From: Candolleomyces eurysporus
Taxonomy: Eukaryota; Basidiomycota; Agaricomycetes; Agaricales; Psathyrellaceae
Direction: 5' to 3'
DNA: 64,000 nucleotides
Assembly (NCBI GenBank): GCA_027579435.1
Contig: JANBPK010001204.1
Coordinates: 44,102 to 108,101 of the forward strand
In this document: positions 35,507 to 47,074 of the stretch, piece after piece
Position numbering within the stretch: the stretch's first letter is position 1
Layout: the number at the start of each line of letters is the position of its first letter
The notes under the pieces: generated by a model
The model's input: only the letters and a program-made list of their open reading frames with translations
Database searches by the model: none
Told to the model about the DNA's origin: nothing
Translations under genes and position numbers: made by a program

Positions 35507-38500
35507 ATGACCTCTATTTCCCATCGAGCGCCGTACACGGAGCCTCATCGAAAGCTCGTTCTTTCATTTGATGTAGGAATAACGACCAGCGGGGTGTCGT
35601 ACAGGTATTTACGATGAGCCAGCAATCATTTCCGAGTCAGCTAACCAAACTAACCCAGTATCCTTGATCCTGGCCAGGTCCCCGAAATCAAACCAGTTAC
35701 AAGGTGCACAACGACGTTACATTCACGATGGGAAACCGTACTGAATACGTGACAGGTTCCCTGGCCAGGAGCAGAGCGGCGGTGCATCCAGGATCCCTAC
35801 CGTGATCTACTATGACAAAGCCGGGAAGGTTCGTGTGGTTGGTGCGGAAACCATGAGTGAGGGAATACACGAAATGGCTGAGGATGAGGAATGGGTCAAG
35901 GCGGAATGGTGTGTGCATAATAACCTCAGCTCTTCGCTGCAGGCTCATCGTTTGTTCAATCACCAGGTTCACGCTTCACGTTCGTCCCGAGTCAGGGTCC
36001 TCGTGCCGCGTCAATCAGAGTGTCATCCCTCCTCTTCCACCAGGGAAGACAGTTGTTCGAGTCCTTGCTGATTTCTTACAGTACTTCCACCAATGCGCCA
36101 AAACGTACATCCAGGAAGCCCACCCCAAAGGTCGAGCTCTCTGGGAGTCCGTAGTTTCCAAGACCGACTTTGTGATTTCCCATCTCAACGGCTGGGATGG
36201 CTGCCAGCAAAGCCAGATTCGTGATGCTGTAGTCCTGGCAGGGCTAATTCCCAATACCGCAGATGGACATTCACGTCTATCTTTCGTGACAGATGGTGAA
36301 GCTAATCTTCACTTCGCTACTGATAATGGATTGCCGGCTAGTGCGATGCAGGTATGTGTTCCGGTGGGTCATCACAGCTCTTATTAAGCCATGATTTGTA
36401 TTAGGCTGGCGACGGTGTCGTAGTCGTGGAAGCTGGAAAAGCGACTATCGATATCAGCGCTTACAGTAAGATGTTGGATACCAACACCACTGTCAGAACG
36501 TTCGAAGAGATCGCTGCACCTCAGTGCCACTTTCACGGCTCTGCCTTTGTCAGCATTCATGCTCGACGTTTCCTAGAAGGTGAGCGCCGACCTTGGTTGT
36601 ACCCGTGCACTCACTCATCTGTCCTTTAGACCATCTTAAGGAGTCAAACTATCTCGAAGATCTTGACCATATCGTCCGATGCTTTGACCGAACGACCAAA
36701 ATTCGATTCAGGAGCGACAAACAACCGGAATACATTAAATTTGGATCATCCAGAGACAATGACGCAAGGTACAATATTCGATTCGGGCAACTCAAACTCG
36801 CGGGGTGAGAATCTACAAACGGTTCTCTAACAGTGGCAAAGACTGACCGATTCTCTAGAACTGATGTTGCAACCTTCTTTGAGCCTTCAGTGAAGTGTAT
36901 CGTCGATTCCGTCCAAACCCAGATCACGAACGGGCATCACCCAATAAAGGTGCATTTGGTTGCCCATGGACAATGATTGTATCTAACAATTGCCAGTTCG
37001 TCCTCCTGGTAGGAGATTTCTCAAATAGTGATTGGCTATTTGCCAAGGTCAGTGAGGCGCTGGACTGCAAGGGAATCAAGGTTTTCCGTCCAGATTGCCT
37101 TGTCAATAAGTGCGTCTTGCCTCTTCTTACTGCCATGCTTGCTAACGCCCAGTTAAAACTTTCATGATTGATCAGATCCAAGTCTGATGGGGCGATCTCT
37201 TTCTACCTCAGTCGTCTCGTCAGAACCCAAACCTCAAAAGTGGCACGTGGGCCGTCCATGGATGAGGAGTTGCAAGCGAGGGAGAAGGAGAACCGGGAGA
37301 AAGAAATTTCAAGGATGAAGGAGAGTATGGATCTGGAGATGAAGACAATTAGAGACGAGTTGGAGGTCAAAAAGAAGGAGTGTTCAGATGCGAAGAACGC
37401 TTTGGAGCAAGCGCAGAAGGAGCTGAGAGGTGTCAATGATGCCCTTCGAAATAGCAGGGAAGAGGTTCAACATGGGAAGGATGCCTTGGAAAAAGCGCAG
37501 AAGGATCTGAAAAATGTCAACAGTGCCCTTCAAAACAGCAGGAAAGAAGTTCAAAATGGGAAGGATGCTTTGCAGAAAGCACAGAAGGACCTGAAAAATG
37601 CCAACAATGCCCTTCAAAATAGCGGGAAAGAGGTTCGAAATGGGAAGGATGCTTTGCAGAAAGTGCAGAAGGAGCTGAGAAATGTCAATGACGCCCTTCA
37701 AATTAGCAGGGAAGAGATCCAAAATGGAAAGGATGCTTTAGAGAACGCACAGAAGGAGCTGATCAATGTCAATGATACACTTCAAAAGAGCAGGGAAGAG
37801 GTTCAAAGTCTGGCTGCAGAGAACAAGCAACTCTCCGACGAAATGAGTGGGCTAAAGGCGAGCCTAGCTCTTTCTAGAAAAGAGTCCCAATCTATTGCGC
37901 GAAGGCCAAGGGAAGATCAACCGGTCCAGCCCCCGGTATCGAACTTGCTCAAGCTGCAATCTATTACTCTATCAGGAGGGGCAATCCATAACTCAGGAGT
38001 GGAGGATAAGATTTCGGTCGACAAGGCCGTGGAGCTTGTACACAAGTTGAACCTACAGATCGACACGATCGCCTCAGCCCTCGTCGAAAATCTGGCATCG
38101 GCGGGATCGGGAAACCCTGCAGATCCACTGACATCCTCGAATCCAACAACCTCGCTGAACTCGACCCAAGCCCAAGAAGCAGAATGGCTTCTGGGTGGGG
38201 AAGAGTTGACATCGCTGTTGGGCTTCGTACCTGCATCCGAATGTTCAGCGAAGAACAGTAACCCACGCTTGAGGATGTTGCTTCAGATTGGGCTGACCAC
38301 TTGGAGTGCGTACCATGTGCACTCATGGGAGATAGGGTGGAACGGGTCGAGTGCTGCTGGACATACCGTAGGACCAAGTGTCTCCCCTCCACCGTCGTCC
38401 TTGCCTACCAGCTCGGATGGCTCAAGTCCGTTTGCTGTGATCTATAAGAAGCTGAAAATAGGTGGTACGTCCCCTTCTCCACCTTTTTCCGAGAATGAGG

Positions 38501-38972
38501 CTGATCTTGACCGTCCATTTTCGCAGAGGACCCGGCTGTCACAACTAAATGGCGCAGTGTGACCAGGTCCCGAATCAAGTTTTCCTCGTCGGCCTGGACT
38601 CAAGCTCTCGTTTCGAGTATCTTCAGTATCCTCTCATTTTTGGGACTCACGTATACACAGCCCGCCATGCTTGCTCAAGAGCTGCAACCGTTACTCACCG
38701 CAATTCGGTCAGTGCGCGAAGCGCTGGGCGAATTAGTCGTTAGCAAGGAACTCGAAGTTTTCACGGTCATTCCTGGGGCAAGGTTTGACTCCGGGTGCAT
38801 GAAGGACGTGTCGGCTCCAGATCCTATACCATCAACGGCAAGATCCAAGCGGGAGACTGTAGTTGCGACCTGCGGGTTGGGATTGAAGGAGGTATCTCTG
38901 GATGATTTGGGGAGCGAGAGGTCGCTTGTGCTGCCCCAGGTTTTGAGGGAGAGGTCATTCCGCAACTTATAA
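35507..38972 (+). CDS. Hsp70-like ATPase fused to a coiled-coil repeat protein
   Basis: The N-terminal half has the actin-like ATPase signatures of Agaricomycete Hsp70-like proteins: KLVLSFDVGITTSGVSYSIL (phosphate 1 loop), FPGQEQSGGASRIPTVIYYD, VKAEWFTLHVRP, VISHLNGWDGCQQSQIRDAV, SFVTDGEANLHFATDNGL, AGDGVVVVEAGKATIDISAY (phosphate 2), FVLLVGDFSNSDWLF (adenosine loop) and SDGAISFYLSRLVRTQTSK. Instead of the usual C-terminal part, the same open frame (37168-38562) runs into MDEELQAREKENREKEISRM, then five 28-residue coiled-coil repeats (37390-37809). A helical domain follows (VDKAVELVHKLNLQIDTIAS), and a last exon from about 38530 ends SKELEVFTVIPGARFDSGCM and onward to 38972. It has no substrate-binding domain. 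About eight introns; phases checked at several junctions. Function unknown. Confidence 0.82.
37390..37809 (+). repeat. Five tandem 84-bp (28-residue) coiled-coil repeats
   Basis: Units start at 37390, 37474, 37558, 37642 and 37726. Each codes for a pattern close to GKDAL-KAQK-L-NVN-AL-NSR-EVQN, which equals four heptads. The four later units are close to identical, and the first is the most diverged. Confidence 0.92.
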
Positions 38973-39203
38973 ACATGTTAATTCCAATCAACGCGACCAG
39001 GGATGGATCTTTCGATACTCATGTATTCTGCCGAATCGGTTCTCAATATGACGATGATATCACTCAGCCGCAGCAGGTGGGAACGACCTTCCTATTTTGA
39101 GACGACCGGCGCATATGCCAACCGAGTCTGGGGCTCGCTTGTTGAGCCTTGACGACATCCTCGACCCTCCGTTGGTTCACTTCACCAGCGTTCTGGAGGC
39201 ACC

Positions 39204-42200
39204 ATGCTTCCGGAATCTCTTTTCTATCTCTTAGCCTTTTCAACCCTCTCACTAGCGGCACGGAATGCCAGCGGAGGCGTCAGCCTTGACCCACAACGCT
39301 ACTCTCTCGCTGTACGTTGACCCCATTTGATGTTCTGCTTCGAAATCAACTGAATACACTTGGCAGGAATCCGACCTAATACCGCCTCGTGCGTCACCTC
39401 ACTTGAATTATGGAGATTTACTGAGTCCATAGATAGGCGGAAGATGCCCACCTTGTTTTAACTGCCTCCTCCCGGCATTTACCTGCGGGCAATACGGGTT
39501 CTGTGACCCATACAACGGACAATGCAAATGCCCTCCTGGCTGGGGAGGAATTGATTGCTTGACACCTCGTACGTATATCTTCAGTACTTCCGGAGCAGTG
39601 ACTCATTGCGTAGAATGCGACTCGCTGGCGGACGGGGAACAACGACGACTGAGAGAAACGAACCAGACTTGCGGGTGCAAACCGGGTTGGGGAGGAATCA
39701 ACTGCAATGGTGTGTGGCGAGTCTTTCAAGAAAGTCGTGGTACTAACCCTGCTCTGCAGTCTGCCAGAACGATGACGCGTGTATTGGTTTTCCGCTTGCA
39801 GGGGGGATTGAGGATTTGCTTAAGGAAATGAAGACCGACCGGGACGACGACGAGGAGCCTGTCAAGAATATGACCTGCTATACCGGTGGAGAAACGGTGT
39901 TCAACAACCACCAGATGTGCGATGTCACGAACAGGAAGATTCTCGACATGCTTCCTGACCGACCACCCCAGGTTACTTTCAGTTGCACTGGAGCCGACAA
40001 GACGTGTGGATTCCAATTTTGGACAGCTCAAGTCGAATCATTCTACTGCGGCCTCGACGAATGCGAATCTTCCATTGAACATGGCTACGACTACAACACA
40101 ACCATTTATCAGTGCGAAAAGGTCAGGTGCGCCTGCGTGCCCGGTCGGTTCATATGCGGAGAAGATGGAAGCGTCAACATTGGCGATTTCCTCAAGGAGT
40201 CCATTCGGGGACCGGCAACCTTCAGCTGCAAGTCCGGAGAGGGATGCAAGTTTGAGGAACCTGCCATGAACGAGCTCATCGACACCATCTTCGGCGACCG
40301 GTACATCACTCTGCAGTGTAAAGGTGGCGAGTGTCTACACTACTCCCAGGTGCCCGGCTATGTGGTGAGTGCTTCCCGACCATCTCCTTGTAACAACGCT
40401 TAGTCTCCCTCAGCGTCCAGAGAAACCGGACAACACCGCCTGGGTGGCCCTCAGTTCCGCTGGAGCACTCGCATTCGTTCTTTTGAGCTCGGCGATCTTC
40501 TGGTACGCTGGCCGAAGCACCTCCGACCATGGCCCTATCCGCCTCCCAGAATCAGAAGCCGCCAAGCTGATGACAGACCATGTCCCAACCTCGCTCTATT
40601 TCTCCAACATCTCATACTCTCTGGGCCCCAACCGAACACTGCTCTCTAACATTTCTGGTCGCGTCAAGGCCGGTCAAGTCATGGCCATCATGGGAGCTTC
40701 CGGTGCAGGAAAGTCAACTTTGCTTGACATTCTTGCTCGTAAACGAAAGAAGGGCCAGATTATCAGTGGGACGACCTTGGTTAACGGACGGGACGTGCCG
40801 GATTCAGAGTTCAGGAAGGTTACGGGCTTCGTGGATCAGGAAGATACTCTGATGGGCACGTTGACGGTCTACGAGACTGTGCTATACAGCGCTTTGCTGC
40901 GGTTGCCTCGCGAGATGAGCTATGAAGCCAAGAAGTTCAGGACGTTGGAAACGTTGAACGAGCTGGGTATTTTGGGTATCAAGGACTCACCTATCGGTGT
41001 TTCTGGTACGTTTTACGAACTTGTGCTCGTCTCATTGTTGGTTGACTTACGTGTGTGTAGGCCGAAGAAGTATCTCTGGTGGCGAGAAGCGACGTGTCTC
41101 TATTGCCTGCGAGCTGGTTACGAGTCCATCCATTCTCTTCTTGGACGAGCCTACTAGCGGTAAGTCTCCAAGGATATTACCATCATCTCGTAACTTATCG
41201 ATCGTGTACAGGCCTGGATGCGTTCAATGCGTTCAATGTGGTCGAATCCCTCGTTTCACTCGCTCGAAACTACAACCGCACCGTCATTTTCACCATTCAT
41301 CAACCAAGAAGTAACATTGTTGCATTGTTCGACCAACTCGTGGTCCTGGCTGCGGGGAAGCTAGTCTACTCTGGAGAGATGCAGAAATGTGGACATTACT
41401 TGGAAAAGATTGACCAACCGTGCCCACCTGGGTTCAACATTGCAGATTACCTCAGTACGTCTTAGCTGCTCCGTGTTCCATCCCAGGCGCTGATCGAGTT
41501 TGCAGTTGATTTGACGGTGAAGGCCACTCTCGACGTCAGCACCTCTGGACAAGCTCCTACCAACGCCTCGGCCTCGGCCTCAGAATCAGGTTCGGCTACT
41601 GGAAGTACCACGAATCTCTTGGCCGACGAAGAGCGCGGTTTGCCTATTGTTCCTCACTCGGTCCCCATCTCCGTCCGTTCTGTAGTATCAGCTCCTCTCG
41701 ACGGTTCGTCGGCAGAGGGCACCCCTGGAAACGAACCTTCAGGCGATTCTACGACCAGCAGCTTTACGTACCTCAAGCAGCAAGCGACGAAACTGTTGGA
41801 TGCTGTGACGCCCGCTACGTTCCCAGCTAACAGCAGCCATTCACCAGAGCACGTTGTTAAGCCCAAGCTCGAGACGCTGGTCCAAGACTATCAGAACAGC
41901 AAGATTGCAAAGGCTATTTCGGACGAGATGAAGGCATTGCAAGATGATGTTGCCAGAGGATCGAATGGGAATGGTAACGGTGGTGCACCCGTCAGCAACG
42001 AGCCCGTCGACGCGATTTTGGAGACCTCGTTGTTGAGAGGGAGGAAGAGGGCGACTTGGGGAACGCAGTTTAGGATCTTGAGTGGGAGGGCGTTCAAGAA
42101 CCTCTACCGAGATCCGGCTCTCTTGGCTGCTCATTATCTGTCTGCGATTGCTTTGGCTCGTGAGTCTTTTGTTTTCACTCTGCTGTGGAAAGCGAGAAGC

Positions 42201-43231
42201 TGAATCGTGGACTGGTAGTTATTTGTGGGCTATTCGTTCATGATGTGACGTGAGTGCTTGGTTATGCTGAGCTTTTGCTGCATTGGTGTTGATCCTTCCA
42301 TTAGCAACGATATTCCTGGCTTCCAGAATCGGCTGGGTAAGTGATGATGTTGCTCTTGGCTCTTGTCCTGTCCTGACTTATGTGTTCCAGGTATCTTCTT
42401 CTTTACCCTCGCTCTGTTCGGCTTCTCGTGCTTGTCGAGTCTTGGACTGTTCGCCAATGAACGGGTTCTTTTCATGCGGGAGAGGTAGGTTCCCCCACCG
42501 TGGACATGTGATCTCCAATTAACGCGACGTTGTGACAGGGCCAATGGCTACTATTCCACCTTCACATACTTTACATCCAAGATCCTCTTCGACATCCTGC
42601 CCCTCCGTGTCGTCCCGCCCCTTATGTACGGCGGCATCGTTTACGGCCTTGTTGGGCTCGTACCCACCGTGGCGAGTTTCTGGAAGTTCATGCTCACTCT
42701 TGTCCTGTTCAACCTTACCACTGCGAGCGTCGTCCTTATGCTCTCTGTCGCCTTTGAATCAGTCAGCGTGGCGAGCCTTGTTGGCACCCTGATTATGCTG
42801 TTCAACTTGTTGTTCACCGGATTGTTGATCAATCGTGGCTCAGTATCTGCGTGGCTACAGTGGCTGCATACGATATCCTTCTTCCATGCCGCGTTCGAGG
42901 CCCTGGCCGTGAATGAGTTGAGGTATCTGCAGCTGAAGGAGCATAAGGTGCGTGCTATCGTTTGTGTTGGTTTATGTCTCTCTCGCTGACGTCCGTGCAA
43001 TCATAGTACGGTGTTGACTTGGATATCCCAGCAGCAACCATCCTTTCTACGTTTGGTCTTCGGTCACAGGTATGCTTGCTTCCATTGATACCCATCCGTT
43101 GGCCTGGAATCTCATCCTTTGTTTCACAGAGCTTCTGGTGGCCTAACATTGCCTTGCTGGGTGTCTTCTTCGTTACATTCACAACCGCCAGTTTCTTCAT
43201 CCTCCACTTCTATGTGAAGGAGAGGCGGTGA
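39204..43231 (+). CDS. ADP1: Adp1-like ABCG (half-size) transporter with EGF-like ectodomain
   Basis: A signal peptide ([20 protein letters not shown]) is followed by a cysteine-rich lumenal or extracellular region with two EGF-like modules ([20 protein letters not shown], and [12 protein letters not shown]). More Cys-rich sequence follows to about 40370. A helix ([20 protein letters not shown]) leads to one ABC domain: Walker [12 protein letters not shown], signature SISGGEKRR, Walker [14 protein letters not shown] and H-loop IFTIHQPRS. An acidic linker precedes the six-helix ABC2 membrane domain ([60 protein letters not shown]). The C-terminus is [12 protein letters not shown] at 43231. This order matches yeast Adp1. 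All ATPase motifs are intact. Its substrate is unknown. About a dozen short introns. Confidence 0.93.
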
Positions 43232-43899
43232 TACTGTTCCACCAACTTCCGAGTCTCGTCTCGTTATTAGTGACTTGATACCCTCTCTGCTCCATACACG
43301 GACCCCAGGCCATTCATCCATAACTACTCTACCTCATAGCGTACCCCAACGTCGTATTATCTTGTCTTTTTTTTTGTGTATTGTAGTCGTAAAGTCTTCA
43401 CGATCGAATGACCATTGAAAGTATCTAAGGTTTCGATTTCTGCATTGGTTCACGGCACCCGATGGCATGGTGCTACCCTGGTTCTGACACTCCCCCTATC
43501 CAGGAGATTGTGCGATGATATGTGACCCAAGCCATCGCATGATGGTGCTGCGCAGGTTTGAGACGAGACTCCCTTGTGGACTTAGCGTCACACGCTGCAA
43601 AGCGCAACTAAGGCCTCATGTTTTCAGATTACCCGAGCCTCCCAAACTAAGTAATTTATTGAACCTCTTTAGGTAGCACTTGGCGCTTATTTGGGGGTTT
43701 CTTCATCATGGAAACAAATAGATGATCAATTCAGAACATGTTTCAAGAACTCACATGGGAAAGCCACCATTCTCACAACCAAGCATAAGGTTGGGACTAG
43801 GCACCCGGGGCGTGTCGACGGAGCTTAGATTTGCCCGACTTTGGATCTTCCATTGAGCCACAATTGGTCGCGGAGTATCGCCAGTTAGTCAAAACCTCT
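43232..43899. other. Intergenic
   Basis: 3' flank of the transporter gene with a T run at about 43368-43374. No gene seen. Confidence 0.45.
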
Positions 43900-43915
43900 G
43901 GAGACTGGAGACACT

Positions 43916-44628
43916 TCATGGACGGTTCAACTCACTGATGAATAAACCAGTGAGGTGAGAGTACACGGCGCTGGGTCGTTCATGGTAGAGCGTCATGAGT
44001 CCGACTGGGGAATCGTCGGAGCTCGATATCATACGGATCAGAGCTTCATTATCAGCGCTTGGCACTTCTCCGGTCGTTGATTTTGCGGATGCGACTTCGA
44101 GACTCACGAACAAGGCGCAGGCATGAGAACAGCTGGCCCATTGCGAAACAAGAGAATGTCAAGCCAAACCTTGAGAGCGAAGTAGAAATGTTCCTGTCCA
44201 GCATCTCAGTTCGGCGCTTGTTTCCACCGGACGACTCCACAGCTCGAGCTGAGTCTGTTAAGATGGTGCAACCTCTGTTCTGGTTTCAGCGACTTTCTCT
44301 TCAAAGCACCAAAGCACCATATAGTTTTTTCACTTCGTAGCTGAGAGAACGGAGTTGTTTCTTAGACTCTGAGAGACCTAGGGGCGCTGACCTCGTCATA
44401 GTACGGTGACTCCAGTCGTTGCACTGTCAAAATCGGCCATGCTGAAGCCATGGTTGAGATCAAGAGGATCCTGATTGTGATGAATGGAAAGAATACCAAA
44501 CAGTTTTCTGCGGTCCTTTTACGAGATATGCTCCACAGATTGAGATAATCCCCCTTGGCCAGCCTTCGATACATTCCTAAGTTGGCGCCCCCTTGCACCT
44601 TCCCCCTCGTTACTGCTTCTCCTACCAC
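43916..44628 (-). CDS. Possible uncharacterised gene fragments
   Basis: Three minus-strand pieces look weakly coding: NLGMYRRLAKGDYLNLWSIS with a hydrophobic FFPFITIRILLISTMASAW (44362-44628), SRFGLTFSCFAMGQLFSCLR (44052-44240), and ASAKSTTGEVPSADNEALIR followed by a GTGAGT donor (43916-44113). I could not join them in one frame. They may be exons of a membrane protein or decayed sequence. Confidence 0.25.
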
Positions 44629-44731
44629 GTTGAATGGTCTCTATCATCTCATACAGCACAACGGTCTTGATGTATATGAATAGCTCTCGAGTTGCCAAGT
44701 CAGAGGACTAAAAATACGACCAGGATGAGGG

Positions 44732-44739
44732 TATAAATA
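44732..44739 (+). promoter_or_regulatory. TATA box, small secreted peptide copy 1
   Basis: TATAAATA, 69 bp before the ATG at 44801. Copies 2 and 3 have a similar box at nearly the same distance. Confidence 0.65.
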
Positions 44740-44800
44740 CGCACGGGAAACATTCCAGAGAGTAACAACAAACACCTGGACCAACTTTCATCGTTTTACC

Positions 44801-45129
44801 ATGCTTACTAAACTCAACAATATCTTTCCTCTCATTCTGGCTTTGTTGATCACTATACAGAGCTGCAATGGAGTTCCTGTTGGCGATCCCACTGGTACGC
44901 GTTTTACATTCCACAACACCGTTTACGTATCTGAAGTTCGCTCTGATGTCCGCACAGAGCCCCAGTTGTCTCGTAGTAAGTGCATGACGCTGCTCAACGT
45001 TCAACATGTGAAGTATTTTTGACGCTGCTTGCACTGTTCTTAGGGGAACCGTCTTCCTTCCGCTTCAAGAATCCTACGCCAGACAAGACTTCCGATGCCC
45101 CTCTCGTGAATGTCACCGAAGGCCCTTAA
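44801..45129 (+). CDS. Small secreted peptide precursor, tandem copy 1
   Basis: Three exons (44801-44894, 44958-44975, 45044-45129) give 65 residues. The signal peptide MLTKLNNIFPLILALLITIQ-SCNG is followed by VPVGDPTEPQLSRR and the C-terminal stretch EPSSFRFKNPTPDKTSD...EGP. The Arg-Arg pair is assembled across the second intron and would suit Kex2 cleavage in the late Golgi, releasing a 27-residue peptide. Both intron positions and phases (phase 1) match copy 2. It has no cysteine in the mature part, and I recognise no family. Secretion follows from the leader; processing is inference. Confidence 0.72.
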
Positions 45130-45859
45130 TGGTTTCCTAGTAGTGTACAGTTGTCACACCAACATCTGCTCAATGCTCCTCTAATGTATCTCCCGGACTC
45201 AGTGTTTATGTCCAGAAGTAGGAATGCTATGCTAAAGAGTTGTTACTTCGCTCTTAAGATGGATGATTCGGCTGAAACGCGCCAACTATGCAGACTCGAA
45301 GGGGGAAACACCATAGTCATTGACATGGGGCCAGTATTTCGATTCATATTACCAGCTGGCTTTTGTCTGACATTGGATATCGAATAGTGGGATGCACTTT
45401 CACGGAATTTCGTTAACGCACGGGATTCCAGCACGATTGGGAGAGCTGCGTCTCTTCGAGAGAACTGAACAGGCTGATGTCGTCAGTTACAAGGGACATA
45501 AAGAGAATATGAGCGCATCATGATTGTGATGAAAGAAGGAGACCGAGGATACCCTTCGTCATGGATACTCATCCTATTGGAGAGCAATACGTATGGAAGG
45601 ACTTCGATAACAAATTCCCGGGCGAGCCCCTGTTGCCGCTTCTTCATCAGCACTGCTCTCTTGATACCACAAATTGAGAGTCGACGCACACTGGCCGTTC
45701 TTGTTGGGATCCTGTGCCTTCATTAACTGGCTACTTACAGATTCTCTCTATCGCCGGGACATCTGTGCAACTAGAGAGGCATGATATATGAGATGTCACT
45801 GTCTTCGAGTCGAGGAGTAGACTCAGGTAGCCAACAGTGATATAGCTTTAGGATGGCGG
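45130..45859. other. Spacer of the tandem unit
   Basis: Parts resemble the spacer after copy 2 (compare 45149-45210 with 46344-46410), so the duplicated unit is larger than the gene. No other gene seen. Confidence 0.5.
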
Positions 45860-45867
45860 TATAAGTA
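45860..45867 (+). promoter_or_regulatory. TATA box, small secreted peptide copy 2
   Basis: TATAAGTA, 74 bp before the ATG at 45934. Confidence 0.6.
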
Positions 45868-45933
45868 CGACGGCAAACGGGATTCAAAGATGATACTAGT
45901 AACAGACCCGGCAGTCATTTCTGCGTTGTAATC

Positions 45934-46331
45934 ATGCCTACCACACTCAACACCCGCTTTACTCTCCTCCTGACTGTATTATTCACTCTACAGCACTGCA
46001 ATGGAGCTCCGACTGGACCAAACCCCTCCATAGAGACCCGTCAAGGCCGAGAGCTTACTAGAGCTCCGATCAACGCTATCCCAGAGTATGCCACTCGTGA
46101 TCCCAGTGGTACGTATTTCGAGTTGTGATCTCTTCGTGTGGATTTACGAACGTTGTCTATTGGTACTTATCAGGATTGGATTTCAAGTTGCCGCGTCGCA
46201 GTAAGTGCACAAGCTCTTCTGACCTGATAAAGAGACTTTGTATGACGCGTTCTGCCGTACGTTTATANGGGGGGATCTCAAAGTCGTTCCGCTACAAGAA
46301 TCCTACGCCAGACATGCCTACTAGTCCTTGA
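45934..46331 (+). CDS. Small secreted peptide precursor, tandem copy 2
   Basis: Exon 1 (45934-46108) codes for the signal peptide MPTTLNTRFTLLLTVLFTLQ-HCNG and a propeptide-like region APTGPNPSIETRQGRELTRA. Exon 2 (46174-46200) codes for GLDFKLPRR. Exon 3 (from about 46270) codes for ISKSFRYKNPTPDMPTSP and ends at 46331. An N at 46268, next to a G run, falls exactly on the expected splice acceptor of exon 3. The frame at that junction is therefore set by comparison with copy 1. The product is about 84 residues, with a polybasic site just before the conserved C-terminal peptide. Longer than copy 1 because exon 1 is extended. Confidence 0.7.
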
Positions 46332-47002
46332 ACGATTTCTCAATGGTGTACCCACCATATCGCGCATCAATACCTGTCGAATGTTCCTCCAGTGTATTTT
46401 CCCGCCGGTCTCAGTTTATTCGGGATACTAGTATTGCCTAATGTATAACTGTAAGCCCTAGGAAGGGAGGAAGACTTTATTGTGAATGGGAAAGTGAGTG
46501 TATCAAAGAGGAAGCAGCTTATTCAGTGATGGATTGATGAATCGAAGACGAACGATGGCCGGGCGCCATGATATGCCTATGATTAGCGCGGGCCCGGGGA
46601 CTTATAAATGTCCGTTTCTCGTTTGCGAAGTTCCGACCACGGTAGCGTCGAATTCGACGCCTGGGATAATGGGCATCCCATTGAATGGGTTCTGGGATGA
46701 ACACACTGATAGTTTCTCTCCAGAGCCTGAGCCTACTTCAGCTTGATCAAGAAATCTGCGAGAAATGCATACTTCTCATGATTCTGATGATGAACGGTAG
46801 GAGTCTTGAGAAAACAATTTCAATCGATTCGTCTTGAAGACATGTTTGATAGATGCTAATTACTAGATTCTGATAGTTTTTCTCATATGTGGTTTCGACG
46901 ACGAGTAACAACGGATTGGAACATCAGCGTAGTCAAGTTCGGAACAGATGGAAGCCCTGTACTTAGTTCTTTCCAAATATTTCGCCGCGGGGTCGCGCTC
47001 GA
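46332..47002. other. Spacer of the tandem unit
   Basis: Shares short blocks with the spacer after copy 1. The plus frame at 46498-46746 has no signal peptide or family motif. Confidence 0.45.
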
Positions 47003-47010
47003 TATAAATA
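47003..47010 (+). promoter_or_regulatory. TATA box, small secreted peptide copy 3
   Basis: TATAAATA, 72 bp before the ATG at 47075; retained although the gene is broken. Confidence 0.55.
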
Positions 47011-47074
47011 CGAATGGCATGCCCACTCCAAAGAGAATGCAGCAGACCCGACGGTTATCTCTGCATCCTTATCA

